From Burkholderiales bacterium (GTDB taxonomy: Bacteria > Pseudomonadota > Gammaproteobacteria > Burkholderiales > Ga0077523): a DNA stretch of 8,715 nucleotides. Positions 1 to 5,571 of this stretch are shown piece by piece. Made by a program: the position numbers and the translations under genes. A model generated the notes under the pieces. That model had not been told where the DNA came from and made no database searches. It worked only from the letters and a program-made list of their open reading frames with translations. Each line of letters begins with the position of its first letter. Positions within the stretch are counted from its first letter, which is position 1. Location of the stretch: positions 1 to 8,715 of the forward strand of contig JALORJ010000085.1 in assembly GCA_025459035.1 (NCBI GenBank), given 5' to 3'.

Positions 1-2
1 CC

Positions 3-113
3 GAGGCCGTCCGCATGCCGCGCACGTGGACCGTCTTCTCCCCGATCGACGCCTGCGCGGCCGGTGGCGTGCGGAGCCTTCTGGGCGGCGATCCGCACCG
101 AACCCGTCGATGA
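3..113 (+). CDS. C-terminal end of an unidentified upstream gene (partial)
   Basis: This frame is open from the window edge to a TGA at 111-113 and encodes about 36 residues, ending in GGDPHRTRR. The first 20 codons all end in G or C, as the verified genes here do, while the first and second positions vary normally. This supports real coding. The stop overlaps the kinase start at 110 as ATGA, the usual sign of translational coupling, so the two genes are probably co-transcribed. The tail is too short to assign to a family. It is basic at the end, contains two tryptophan/phenylalanine-bearing segments, and shows no membrane segment. I infer it is a partner gene of the kinase, but its function cannot be read from this piece. 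Confidence 0.6.
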   Translation, partial: EAVRMPRTWTVFSPIDACAAGGVRSLLGGDPHRTRR

Positions 114-2059
114 GTGCGTCGTCCGCTTCCGCGGCCCCCGTCGCGCCGGCGCTCGCATCGCCGGCTGCCGCGCTGTCGGCCGACGTGCGCGCGGACATCG
201 AACGCCGCGTCGACGCCGACCTGCTGCGCACGCTGTGGCAGCAGGACCCGACCGGGATCGCGACCAACTATCTCGCGGCCGCGCTCGCCGCGTGGGTGCA
301 CTGGGACCGTTTCGATCACGGCGCGCTGCTCGCGTGGGCGGGGGCGTGGTGGGTGTCGAACACGGTGTATCTGGGCATCCATCTCGTGTGGCGCCGACGC
401 GACGCGGCGGGCCGTGTCCCGCGGCGACCGTGGTTCGGCCTGCACGCGTTCTGCGACGCGATCAGCGCGCTGCCGGTCGGTCTGTGCGCGTGGTTCTTCT
501 CGGGTGTGCCCGATGCGCTGTGGCTCAACACCGCGCTGATCATCACCTACGTCGCCGGCATCTTCGCGGCGACGCTGATGTCGCCGCTGTCGTACCTGTC
601 GGCGGCCGGCTGGTGCCTCGCACCGCTGCTCGCCACGCATCTGCGCGAAGGCACGCGGGCGTCGTACGCGGTCGCCATCGCGCTGACGATGCTCTACGCG
701 TTCCTCGCGCTGTACTCGTTCGTGCAGGCACGCCAGATCCGCGCGGCCGTGCGCTCGGGCTACGAGAACGAGGCGCTCGCCAGACGCCTGGCCGACGAGA
801 CGGCGCAGGCGGACGCGGCGCGTGCCACGGCCGAGCAGGCACGCGAAGTGGCCGAGGCCGCGCGCCGCGACGCCGAGGCCGCCGGTCGCGCGAAGGCCCG
901 CTTCCTCGCGGCCGCGACGCACGACCTGCGGCAGCCGCTGCACGCGCTCGCGCTCACCCTCGAGACGCTGCGCCTGCGCGGCGTCGCGCCCGATGCGTCC
1001 GTGCACGTTGCACGCGCCCAGGACAGCGCGCGCGATCTGGCGACCCTGTTCGATGCGCTGCTCGATCAGGCCCGGCTCGACGCCGGCACCGTGGTGCCGC
1101 AGCCGACGACGGCGGCGCTGGCGCCGCTGCTGCGCGCGCTCGAGGCGCGCTACAGCCTGCAGGCGGAAGCGCGCGGCCTGTGGCTGCGCGCCCGCGTGCG
1201 CGATGTCGTCGTGCACACCGATCCGCTCGCGCTGCAGCGGATCCTGTCGAACCTGATCGTCAACGCCCTGCAGGCCACCGACCACGGTGGCGTGCTGATC
1301 GCGTGGCGCGGCGGCGCGCGCGCGATCGAGGTCCGCGACAGCGGGCGGGGCATCGCGCCCGATCTGCACGACGCCGTGTTCGACGAGTTCTTCCGCGGCC
1401 CGCCCGGACCCGACCCCGCCGCGCGCACGAGCGGGCTGGGCCTCGGCCTCGCGACGGTCCGGCGACTCGGACGGCTGCTGGGGCACGACATCACGCTGCG
1501 CTCGCGCCCGGGCCGCGGCAGCGTGTTCGCGGTGCGCTTCGCGGCGGATCAGGTGCGCCGCGCGGAGGCGGACCCGGGGCCGTGGATCGCACCGACTGCG
1601 CCGTTGCCCACGCCGCAACCCGCGGCTGTACTGGCCGGGCGGCGCGTGCTCGCGGTCGACGACGACGCGGCGATCCGCGTGTCGCTCGCCGCGCTGCTCG
1701 AAGGTTGGGGCATCGACGTGCGCGTCGCGGCCGACGCCGCCGAGGCCGACGCCGCGTGCACCGCGGACTGGCGGCCCGATGTGCTGATCGTCGATCGCCA
1801 TCTGGGACGCGACGACGGTCCGACGCTCGCGGCAAGCCTGCGGGCGCGCTGCGCCGGCACGCCCGGCGTGCTGATCGTGACCGGCGACACCGCGCCCGAC
1901 GCGTTGCAGGCGCTCGCGGTGTCGGGGTTTCCGGTCCTGCACAAGCCGGTCGCGCCGGACGTGCTGCATGCCGCGCTGTGCGCGGCGAGCGGCTTCGCGG
2001 GTTCTCAGCTGTCGCGCCCGAGCGCGACCAGCAGCTCGGCGCGCGAGCGGACGCCGTAG
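110..2059 (+). CDS. Membrane-bound hybrid sensor histidine kinase with C-terminal receiver domain
   Basis: This protein (649 aa) is a sensor kinase that autophosphorylates on histidine and carries its own receiver. About six hydrophobic segments lie at residues 49-66, 72-93, 116-132, 138-158, 161-178 and 185-206, so sensing is probably in or near the inner membrane. An Ala/Glu/Arg-rich coiled coil (220-263) leads to the HisKA H-box with phospho-acceptor His271 (HDLRQPLHAL). The ATPase domain follows with N-box Asn385, a DSGRGI box and a GLGLGL box (about 375-500). The receiver (about 525-645) has a DDD acidic cluster, phospho-acceptor Asp562, a VTGDT switch and HKPV lysine. All catalytic residues are present; no PAS or HPt domain is seen. 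The ATG at 110 was chosen because it overlaps the upstream stop as ATGA; a GTG at 26 would add 28 low-complexity residues. The H-box resembles NahK/ErcS'-type kinases. The last 18 codons overlap the response regulator gene on the other strand. The signal is unknown. Confidence 0.93.
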   Translation: MSASSASAAPVAPALASPAAALSADVRADIERRVDADLLRTLWQQDPTGIATNYLAAALAAWVHWDRFDHGALLAWAGAWWVSNTVYLGIHLVWRRRDAAGRVPRRPWFGLHAFCDAISALPVGLCAWFFSGVPDALWLNTALIITYVAGIFAATLMSPLSYLSAAGWCLAPLLATHLREGTRASYAVAIALTMLYAFLALYSFVQARQIRAAVRSGYENEALARRLADETAQADAARATAEQAREVAEAARRDAEAAGRAKARFLAAATHDLRQPLHALALTLETLRLRGVAPDASVHVARAQDSARDLATLFDALLDQARLDAGTVVPQPTTAALAPLLRALEARYSLQAEARGLWLRARVRDVVVHTDPLALQRILSNLIVNALQATDHGGVLIAWRGGARAIEVRDSGRGIAPDLHDAVFDEFFRGPPGPDPAARTSGLGLGLATVRRLGRLLGHDITLRSRPGRGSVFAVRFAADQVRRAEADPGPWIAPTAPLPTPQPAAVLAGRRVLAVDDDAAIRVSLAALLEGWGIDVRVAADAAEADAACTADWRPDVLIVDRHLGRDDGPTLAASLRARCAGTPGVLIVTGDTAPDALQALAVSGFPVLHKPVAPDVLHAALCAASGFAGSQLSRPSATSSSARERTP

Positions 2060-2706
2060 GCCCGTAGCAGCGCGGTGACATGCATCTTCACCGTCGCCTC
2101 GCTGATGCCCAGGCGGCTCGCGATCAGCTTGTTCGGCAGACCCTGGCGCAGCAGCGCCAGCGTGTCGCGCTGGCGCGGCGTGAGCGCGGCGACCTCGGCC
2201 TGCAGCGCGTCCGGCATGGCGGATGCCGAGGTCGACCGCGGCGATCCGGCGGGCACGACCGCGAGGGTCTCGGGCGGGATGTAGCGGCCGCCCGCCAGCA
2301 CCAGTTCGACCGCGTGCAGCGCGATGCGCGCGTCGTGCGACTTCGGGATGAACCCGGCCACGCCGGCCGCCAGCAGCCGCGCCATCGCGGCCGGATCGTC
2401 GAGCCCCGACACCACCAGCACGCGCAGCGCCGGCCGCGCGGCGAGGATGCGCAGCACACCGTCCTCGGCATCGAAGTCAGGCATCACGAGGTCGATCACC
2501 GCCAGTGCCCAGTCGTCGCGGGTCGCGAGTGCGGCCTCGAGCGACGGTCCGTCGACCGCCTCGACCACGTCGACCTCCGGGTCCCATGCCTGCAGCAGCT
2601 GGACGAGTCCGACACGCGCGAGGTCGTGGTCGTCGGCGACCAGGATCACCGGTGCCCGCGGCCGTGCGTCCGGGCCGCGCCCGGGGGGCGGATCGACGCC
2701 GCTCAC
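2005..2706 (-). CDS. LuxR/NarL-type DNA-binding response regulator
   Basis: This cytoplasmic transcription regulator (233 aa) is a two-domain NarL/FixJ protein. The N-terminal receiver has acidic residues Asp25 and Asp26, phospho-acceptor Asp72 (VIDLVMPD), switch Ser100 (VVSG) and Lys122 (IPKS). A Ser/Pro/Ala-rich linker (about 152-168) leads to the GerE-type helix-turn-helix, starting at LTPRQR (175) with recognition region ISEATVKMHV (201-210). The GTG start at 2706 was chosen because it shares a GTGA with the stop of the DUF3293 gene upstream. There is no good Shine-Dalgarno sequence, so translation probably depends on re-initiation. Its 3' end runs into the convergent hybrid kinase gene (55-base overlap). 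The kinase is the obvious phosphate donor, but this is inferred from position. Its DNA targets cannot be told from the window. Confidence 0.93.
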   Translation of the reverse strand: MSGVDPPPGRGPDARPRAPVILVADDHDLARVGLVQLLQAWDPEVDVVEAVDGPSLEAALATRDDWALAVIDLVMPDFDAEDGVLRILAARPALRVLVVSGLDDPAAMARLLAAGVAGFIPKSHDARIALHAVELVLAGGRYIPPETLAVVPAGSPRSTSASAMPDALQAEVAALTPRQRDTLALLRQGLPNKLIASRLGISEATVKMHVTALLRAYGVRSRAELLVALGRDS

Positions 2707-3191
2707 GCGCGACGGTCCGGGTGCAGGATCAGCGCGGGCCGACCGTCGACGTCGATGCCCACGAACGCGTTCTGGTCGAACCGCACGAGCCAGGCGTCGA
2801 GCAGCGCGTCGGACGCGCCGAACACGCAGAAGCCGCGCTCCGGCGCCCAGCGACCCGTGGGGTCCTCGCCGCGCGCCGGGACGCGGGCCAGACCGGCCGC
2901 GTCGATCGCATCGGCCAGCACGGCCGTCGCCCGGGCATTGGTCTGCGCGTCGGCCGGAGCGCTGCGGGGGTTCTCGGCGCCGACCAGCGCGGCGCGCGTG
3001 ACGCCCGCGGCCCGGATCGCGGCCCCGAGGGCGGCGTCCGCGACCCCGATGCGGCACGCGCACTCGCCGGTCGGAAGCGCGACCACGTAGCGTGCGGTGA
3101 CGTACGAGGCGAGCAGCTGCGGATCGATCGCGGATGGCGTCGGCATCGGGGTGTCGGACGGCAGGGCGGCGGTCGGTGGCAGGGCTCGCAT
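2703..3191 (-). CDS. DUF3293 domain protein
   Basis: This small soluble protein (162 aa from the chosen start) matches the DUF3293 pattern as I know it. It has LLASYVTARYVV near the N-terminus (about 27-37), an RIG segment (47-49), an ENPRS motif with Asn74, a conserved Asn85, a DPTGRWAPE stretch (110-118) and a final QNAFVGIDVDGRPAL segment (140-154). No signal peptide, membrane helix or known catalytic motif is visible, and the family's biochemical role is unknown to me. The start is uncertain: ATG 3191 and ATG 3146 (147 aa) both fit, and neither has a clear ribosome binding site. It lies first in a two-gene unit with the response regulator, joined by a GTGA overlap. This suggests that the two proteins are made together and perhaps act in the same signalling route. 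Confidence 0.82.
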   Translation of the reverse strand: MRALPPTAALPSDTPMPTPSAIDPQLLASYVTARYVVALPTGECACRIGVADAALGAAIRAAGVTRAALVGAENPRSAPADAQTNARATAVLADAIDAAGLARVPARGEDPTGRWAPERGFCVFGASDALLDAWLVRFDQNAFVGIDVDGRPALILHPDRRA

Positions 3192-3314
3192 CCTCGCATT
3201 GTGGCGTGCGCCCGGGCCGCGGCGACATCGCCTACGGTCCCGGCACCCGCCCGGCCGGCCCCGCATCGACGGCGTCGCATGGGTCGCATCGAGCGAACGG
3301 CGCCCGGCCGCCGC

Positions 3315-3342
3315 TTGCAGCCCGCCGCCGAGGCCATACAAT
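3315..3342 (+). promoter_or_regulatory. Candidate sigma70 promoter of the arsR-SDR unit
   Basis: A good -10 hexamer TACAAT (3337-3342) lies 16 bases downstream of a weak -35 element TTGCAG (3315-3320). Transcription would begin near 3349, inside the GTTCGAAC palindrome, leaving a leader of about 25 bases before the TTG start codon. It lies in the only AT-richer patch of the 182-base intergenic region (3192-3373) that separates the divergent DUF3293 and arsR genes. No convincing promoter for the DUF3293 direction was seen in the same region. Confidence 0.5.
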
Positions 3343-3344
3343 TC

Positions 3345-3360
3345 GTTCGAACATTCAAAC
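3345..3360. promoter_or_regulatory. Candidate ArsR operator over the arsR transcription start
   Basis: A perfect 8-bp palindrome GTTCGAAC (3345-3352) is followed at once by the related half-site ATTCAAAC (3353-3360). It begins two bases after the proposed -10 box, so a bound dimer would block RNA polymerase, as is usual for self-repressing ArsR proteins. The same palindrome recurs before the SDR gene (3752-3761). Binding is inferred from position and repetition. Confidence 0.5.
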
Positions 3361-3367
3361 CAATGGA
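3354..3367 (+). repeat. 14-bp leader repeat, copy 1 (before arsR)
   Basis: The block TTCAAACCAATGGA matches 13 of 14 bases of the block at 3754-3767 before the SDR gene, exactly 400 bases downstream. Its 3' end (GGA, 3365-3367) sits six bases before the TTG start and may serve as a weak ribosome binding site. The repeat thus combines half of the putative operator with the translation start region. Confidence 0.6.
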
Positions 3368-3373
3368 TATGCG

Positions 3374-3694
3374 TTGAACACCCCGTCGAGCGTCGCCCCG
3401 GCGCAGGTCGCCACCACGCTGTCCCGCTGCACGCCGCTGTTCTTCGCACTGGGCGAGACCGCGCGCCAGCAGATCCTGCTGCTCCTGGTCGAGAACGAGA
3501 CGCTCAACGTCGGCCAGTTCGCGGATCGTCTGCCGCTGTCGCGTCCGGCGATCTCCCACCACCTGAAGATCCTCAGGCAGGCCGGTCTGGTGGACATCCA
3601 GCCGGTCGGCACCGAGAACCGCTACTTCCTGACCGTCGACCCCGCGATCGCGCTGCTCGAGCGCTTCGTGGCCGAGGTCAAGGCCTGCGGCTGA
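3374..3694 (+). CDS. ArsR-family winged-helix transcriptional repressor
   Basis: This small cytoplasmic DNA-binding protein (106 aa) has the length and fold pattern of ArsR/SmtB repressors. A helix with ALGETARQQILLLL (25-38) comes first, then the helix-turn-helix NVGQFADRLPLSRPAISHHL (45-64), then KILRQAGLVDIQ and the wing GTENRYFLTV (79-88). The metal-binding ELCVCDL motif of classical ArsR proteins is absent. The only cysteines are Cys19 and the penultimate Cys105, so the inducer is probably not a thiol-bound metal at the usual site. No in-frame ATG exists near the N-terminus. TTG at 3374, preceded by GGA at six bases, gives the expected family length. Nearby ATGs at 3363 and 3369 are out of frame. 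The gene most likely represses itself and the SDR gene 80 bases downstream, since both carry the same palindrome. Confidence 0.87.
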   Translation: MNTPSSVAPAQVATTLSRCTPLFFALGETARQQILLLLVENETLNVGQFADRLPLSRPAISHHLKILRQAGLVDIQPVGTENRYFLTVDPAIALLERFVAEVKACG

Positions 3695-3714
3695 CGTCGC
3701 GTCTTCCCGCGACG
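3695..3714 (+). terminator. Hairpin directly after the arsR stop codon (attenuator or partial terminator)
   Basis: A perfect 7-bp stem (CGTCGCG paired with CGCGACG) with the 6-base loop TCTTCC starts on the base after the arsR stop codon. No T-run follows, so it is not a textbook intrinsic terminator. It may protect the arsR mRNA end or reduce read-through into the SDR gene, setting the ratio of the two products. Confidence 0.4.
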
Positions 3715-3751
3715 GCGGCCGACCGCGTCGCGTTCGTCGTCAATGTCGAAA

Positions 3752-3761
3752 GGTTCGAACC
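3752..3761. promoter_or_regulatory. Palindrome before the SDR gene, candidate second ArsR site
   Basis: GGTTCGAACC is a perfect 10-bp palindrome whose core, GTTCGAAC, is identical to that overlapping the arsR transcription start. A related element, GTCGAAAG (3745-3752), abuts it. It lies between arsR and the SDR, four bases before the SDR ribosome binding site. No clear promoter hexamers were found just upstream. Binding here could therefore control a weak internal promoter or act as a roadblock. The repressor assignment is inferred. Confidence 0.45.
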
Positions 3762-3767
3762 AATGGA
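3754..3767 (+). repeat. 14-bp leader repeat, copy 2 (before the SDR gene)
   Basis: TTCGAACCAATGGA differs from the block before arsR (3354-3367) by one base. It covers half of the palindrome and the first three bases (GGA) of the SDR ribosome binding site. It also contains an ATG at 3763 in frame with the SDR, which would add four residues, but the downstream ATG is better placed. Confidence 0.6.
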
Positions 3768-3768
3768 G
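3765..3768 (+). promoter_or_regulatory. Ribosome binding site that decides the SDR start
   Basis: GGAG lies six bases before the ATG at 3775, ideal spacing. The earlier in-frame ATG at 3763 would overlap this site and has no Shine-Dalgarno sequence of its own, so 3775 is preferred. Confidence 0.65.
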
Positions 3769-3774
3769 AAACCG

Positions 3775-4566
3775 ATGACCCCGTCCTCCCGTCCCCTCGC
3801 CCTCGTGACCGGCGCCTCGTCCGGCATCGGTCTCGAGCTTGCCCGCGGCCTCGCCGCCCGCCGTCACGACCTGGTGCTCGTCGCCCGCGGCGCCGCAAGG
3901 CTCGAAGCGCTCGCCACCGAACTGCGCGGCGCCCACGGCGTCACCGTCACCGTGCTGCCCGCCGACCTGTCCCGTCGCGACGAGGTCGACCGCGTCGCCG
4001 CGGCGCTCGACGCCGGCGGACACACGGTCGACGTCCTCGTGAACAACGCCGGATTCGGCCTGTTCGGCCTGCACGCGGACACGGACCTCGCGGCCGAGCA
4101 GCAGATGCTGGACGTCAACATCACCGCGCTCACGCGGCTGGTGAAGCACTTCCTGCCCGGCATGGTGCGACGCGGTCGCGGCCGCATCCTGAACCTCGCG
4201 TCGACGGCATCGTTCCAGCCCGGGCCGTACATGGCGGTCTACTTCGCCACCAAGGCCTACGTGCTGAGCTACAGCGAGGCGATCGCCGAGGAACTGCGCG
4301 GCACCGGTGTCACCGTGACGGCGCTGTGCCCGGGCCCGACCGCGTCGGGCTTCCAGGACGCCGCGGCGATGCACGACTCGGCGATGGTGAAGGGCAAGCG
4401 CCTGCCCACCTCGGCCGAGGTCGCCCGCCTCGGCCTGGCGGCGATGGACCGCGGTCAGCGCGTCGCGATCCACGGCCTGCTCAACTGGCTGCAGGCGCAG
4501 TCGGTGCGGCTGGCGCCGCGCGCGATGGTCACGCGTGTGGTCGCGATGATCTCGCGGCCGGTGTGA
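3775..4566 (+). CDS. Classical short-chain dehydrogenase/reductase (SDR), DltE-like
   Basis: This 263-aa cytoplasmic NAD(P)-dependent oxidoreductase has the full classical SDR pattern. The nucleotide-binding TGASSGIG is at 12-19, Asp64 (ADLS) is in the adenine pocket, and NNAG is at 90-93. The catalytic tetrad is Asn115, Ser143, Tyr156 and Lys160 (YFATK). CPGPTASGF (185-193) follows and binds the nicotinamide side. Arg38 after the second strand (VARG) is compatible with NADP(H) preference. The length is typical and no residue is missing. The substrate cannot be deduced; the closest broad group is the DltE/COG0300 type, often annotated as acting on ketones, aldehydes or fatty-acyl compounds. 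It follows arsR by 80 bases and shares its palindrome and leader block. This suggests induction by a ligand of the ArsR protein, perhaps the SDR substrate. It converges on mcl with 27 bases between stops. Confidence 0.92.
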   Translation: MTPSSRPLALVTGASSGIGLELARGLAARRHDLVLVARGAARLEALATELRGAHGVTVTVLPADLSRRDEVDRVAAALDAGGHTVDVLVNNAGFGLFGLHADTDLAAEQQMLDVNITALTRLVKHFLPGMVRRGRGRILNLASTASFQPGPYMAVYFATKAYVLSYSEAIAEELRGTGVTVTALCPGPTASGFQDAAAMHDSAMVKGKRLPTSAEVARLGLAAMDRGQRVAIHGLLNWLQAQSVRLAPRAMVTRVVAMISRPV

Positions 4567-4568
4567 GG

Positions 4569-4586
4569 GCCGCGCGCGACCGCGGC
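4569..4586. terminator. Weak hairpin between the convergent SDR and mcl genes
   Basis: GCCGCG (4569-4574) pairs with CGCGGC (4581-4586) around a 6-base loop in the 27-base gap between the two stop codons. It could end transcription from both sides. It has no T-tract, and GC-rich pairings like this arise readily by chance in such DNA. Confidence 0.3.
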
Positions 4587-4593
4587 GCCGGTG

Positions 4594-5571
4594 TCAGCCG
4601 GCCGCGGCCATCGCGTCGGCCTTGCGCAACAGCGCCTCGGCCATGCGGATGCTGGCGATGTCGATCAGCCGGCCGTCGAGCGACACGGCGCCCTTGCCGG
4701 CCTTCGCGGCCTCGGCCATCGCCTCGACGATGCGCCGCGCCTTGGTGACCTCGGCGGCCGTCGGCGTGAACACCTCGTTGGCAAGCGCGATCTGCGACGG
4801 GTGGATCGCCCACTTGCCTTCGTAGCCCAGCACCGCGGCGCGCCGGGCCGCCGCGCGATAGCCGTCGGCGTCGCCGAAGTCGCCGAACGGCCCGTCGACC
4901 GGGCGCAGTCCGTACGCGCGACAGGCCACCATCATCCGCGTCTGTGCGGCGTGCCACGGATCGGTCCAGAAGGTCTCGCGGCGGCCGTCGGCGTCGCGGT
5001 CCGACAGCACCACCGAGTCCGGATGGACGCCGCCGATCACGGTCGTGCGCGCGCGCGTCGACGCCGCGTAGTCGGCGACGCCGAACGACATCGCCTCGAG
5101 GCGCCGCGACGACTGCGCGATGGCCTCGACGTTGGCCATGCCCAGCGCCGTCTCGATCAGCACCTCGAAGCCGATGCGGTTCGTGCGCCCGATCGCCTGC
5201 TCGACCTGCGTCACGAGCATGTCGAGCGCGTAGACGTCCGCGGCCACCCCGACCTTCGGGATCAGGATCATGTCCAGCCGCGGGCAGGCCTCGACGATCT
5301 CGATGACATCGCGGTACATCCAGTGGGTGTCGAGGCCGTTGATGCGGATCATCATCGTCTTCGTGCCCCAGTCGACGTCGTTCAGGGCCTGGACGATGTT
5401 CGCGCGCGCCGCGACCTTGTCGTCGGGCGCGACGGCGTCCTCGAGGTCGAGGAACACGACATCCGCCGCCGACGCCGCGGCCTTCTCGAACATGCCGGGT
5501 GCCGACCCCGGCACGGCCAGCTCGGAGCGGTGCAGGCGCGGACGCGCCTGTTCGATCAGCGTGAAGCTCAT
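4594..5571 (-). CDS. mcl: L-malyl-CoA/beta-methylmalyl-CoA lyase (HpcH/HpaI-CitE family)
   Basis: This cytoplasmic enzyme (325 aa) cleaves L-malyl-CoA to acetyl-CoA and glyoxylate, the last step of the serine cycle. It closely resembles MclA of Methylorubrum from end to end and in length. The MSFTLIEQARPRLHRSELAVPG start, FLDLEDAVAPDDK (40-52), MMIRINGLDTHWMYRD (73-88) with Arg76, and LIPKVGVAADVYA (103-115) are all recognisable. The magnesium ligands expected in malyl-CoA lyases are present as Glu140 (LIETALGMANVEA) and Asp167 (FGVADYAASTRA). The C-terminal GKWAIHPSQI (252-261) forms the lid region. The start overlaps the mtkB stop as ATGA and has GGGAG five to six bases upstream. It is the last gene of the operon. 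No ppc gene precedes it, unlike in Methylorubrum. Activity on beta-methylmalyl-CoA is possible for the family but cannot be judged here. Confidence 0.95.
   Translation of the reverse strand: MSFTLIEQARPRLHRSELAVPGSAPGMFEKAAASAADVVFLDLEDAVAPDDKVAARANIVQALNDVDWGTKTMMIRINGLDTHWMYRDVIEIVEACPRLDMILIPKVGVAADVYALDMLVTQVEQAIGRTNRIGFEVLIETALGMANVEAIAQSSRRLEAMSFGVADYAASTRARTTVIGGVHPDSVVLSDRDADGRRETFWTDPWHAAQTRMMVACRAYGLRPVDGPFGDFGDADGYRAAARRAAVLGYEGKWAIHPSQIALANEVFTPTAAEVTKARRIVEAMAEAAKAGKGAVSLDGRLIDIASIRMAEALLRKADAMAAAG

Noticed and set aside
26..109. N-terminal extension of the hybrid kinase from a GTG at 26
   Set aside because: The added residues are Arg/Pro-rich and unlike kinase N-termini. The ATGA junction at 110 and the better codon pattern of another frame across 3-113 favour the shorter start.
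64..2067. Long + strand open frame of 667 codons overlapping the kinase
   Set aside because: Its protein is almost only Arg, Ala, Gly and Pro without motifs. It is a shadow of the kinase gene caused by very high GC content.
2707..3228. Extension of the response regulator to 3228 on the minus strand
   Set aside because: The extra 174 residues are Arg-rich and overlap the well-supported DUF3293 gene in another frame. The receiver domain begins just after 2706.
3336..3363. Possible minus-strand promoter (TTGGTT, 16 bases, TTGTAT) for the DUF3293 gene
   Set aside because: Both hexamers match the consensus poorly and overlap the better + strand promoter and operator, so I could not support it.
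3192..3449. Extension of the DUF3293 gene to 3449 on the minus strand
   Set aside because: It would run through the arsR promoter and the start of arsR, and the extra residues are not like the family.
3097..3774. Fusion of the SDR with a long upstream open frame
   Set aside because: This frame crosses arsR out of phase. The Shine-Dalgarno sequence at 3765-3768 and the SDR domain start just after 3775 show the true start.
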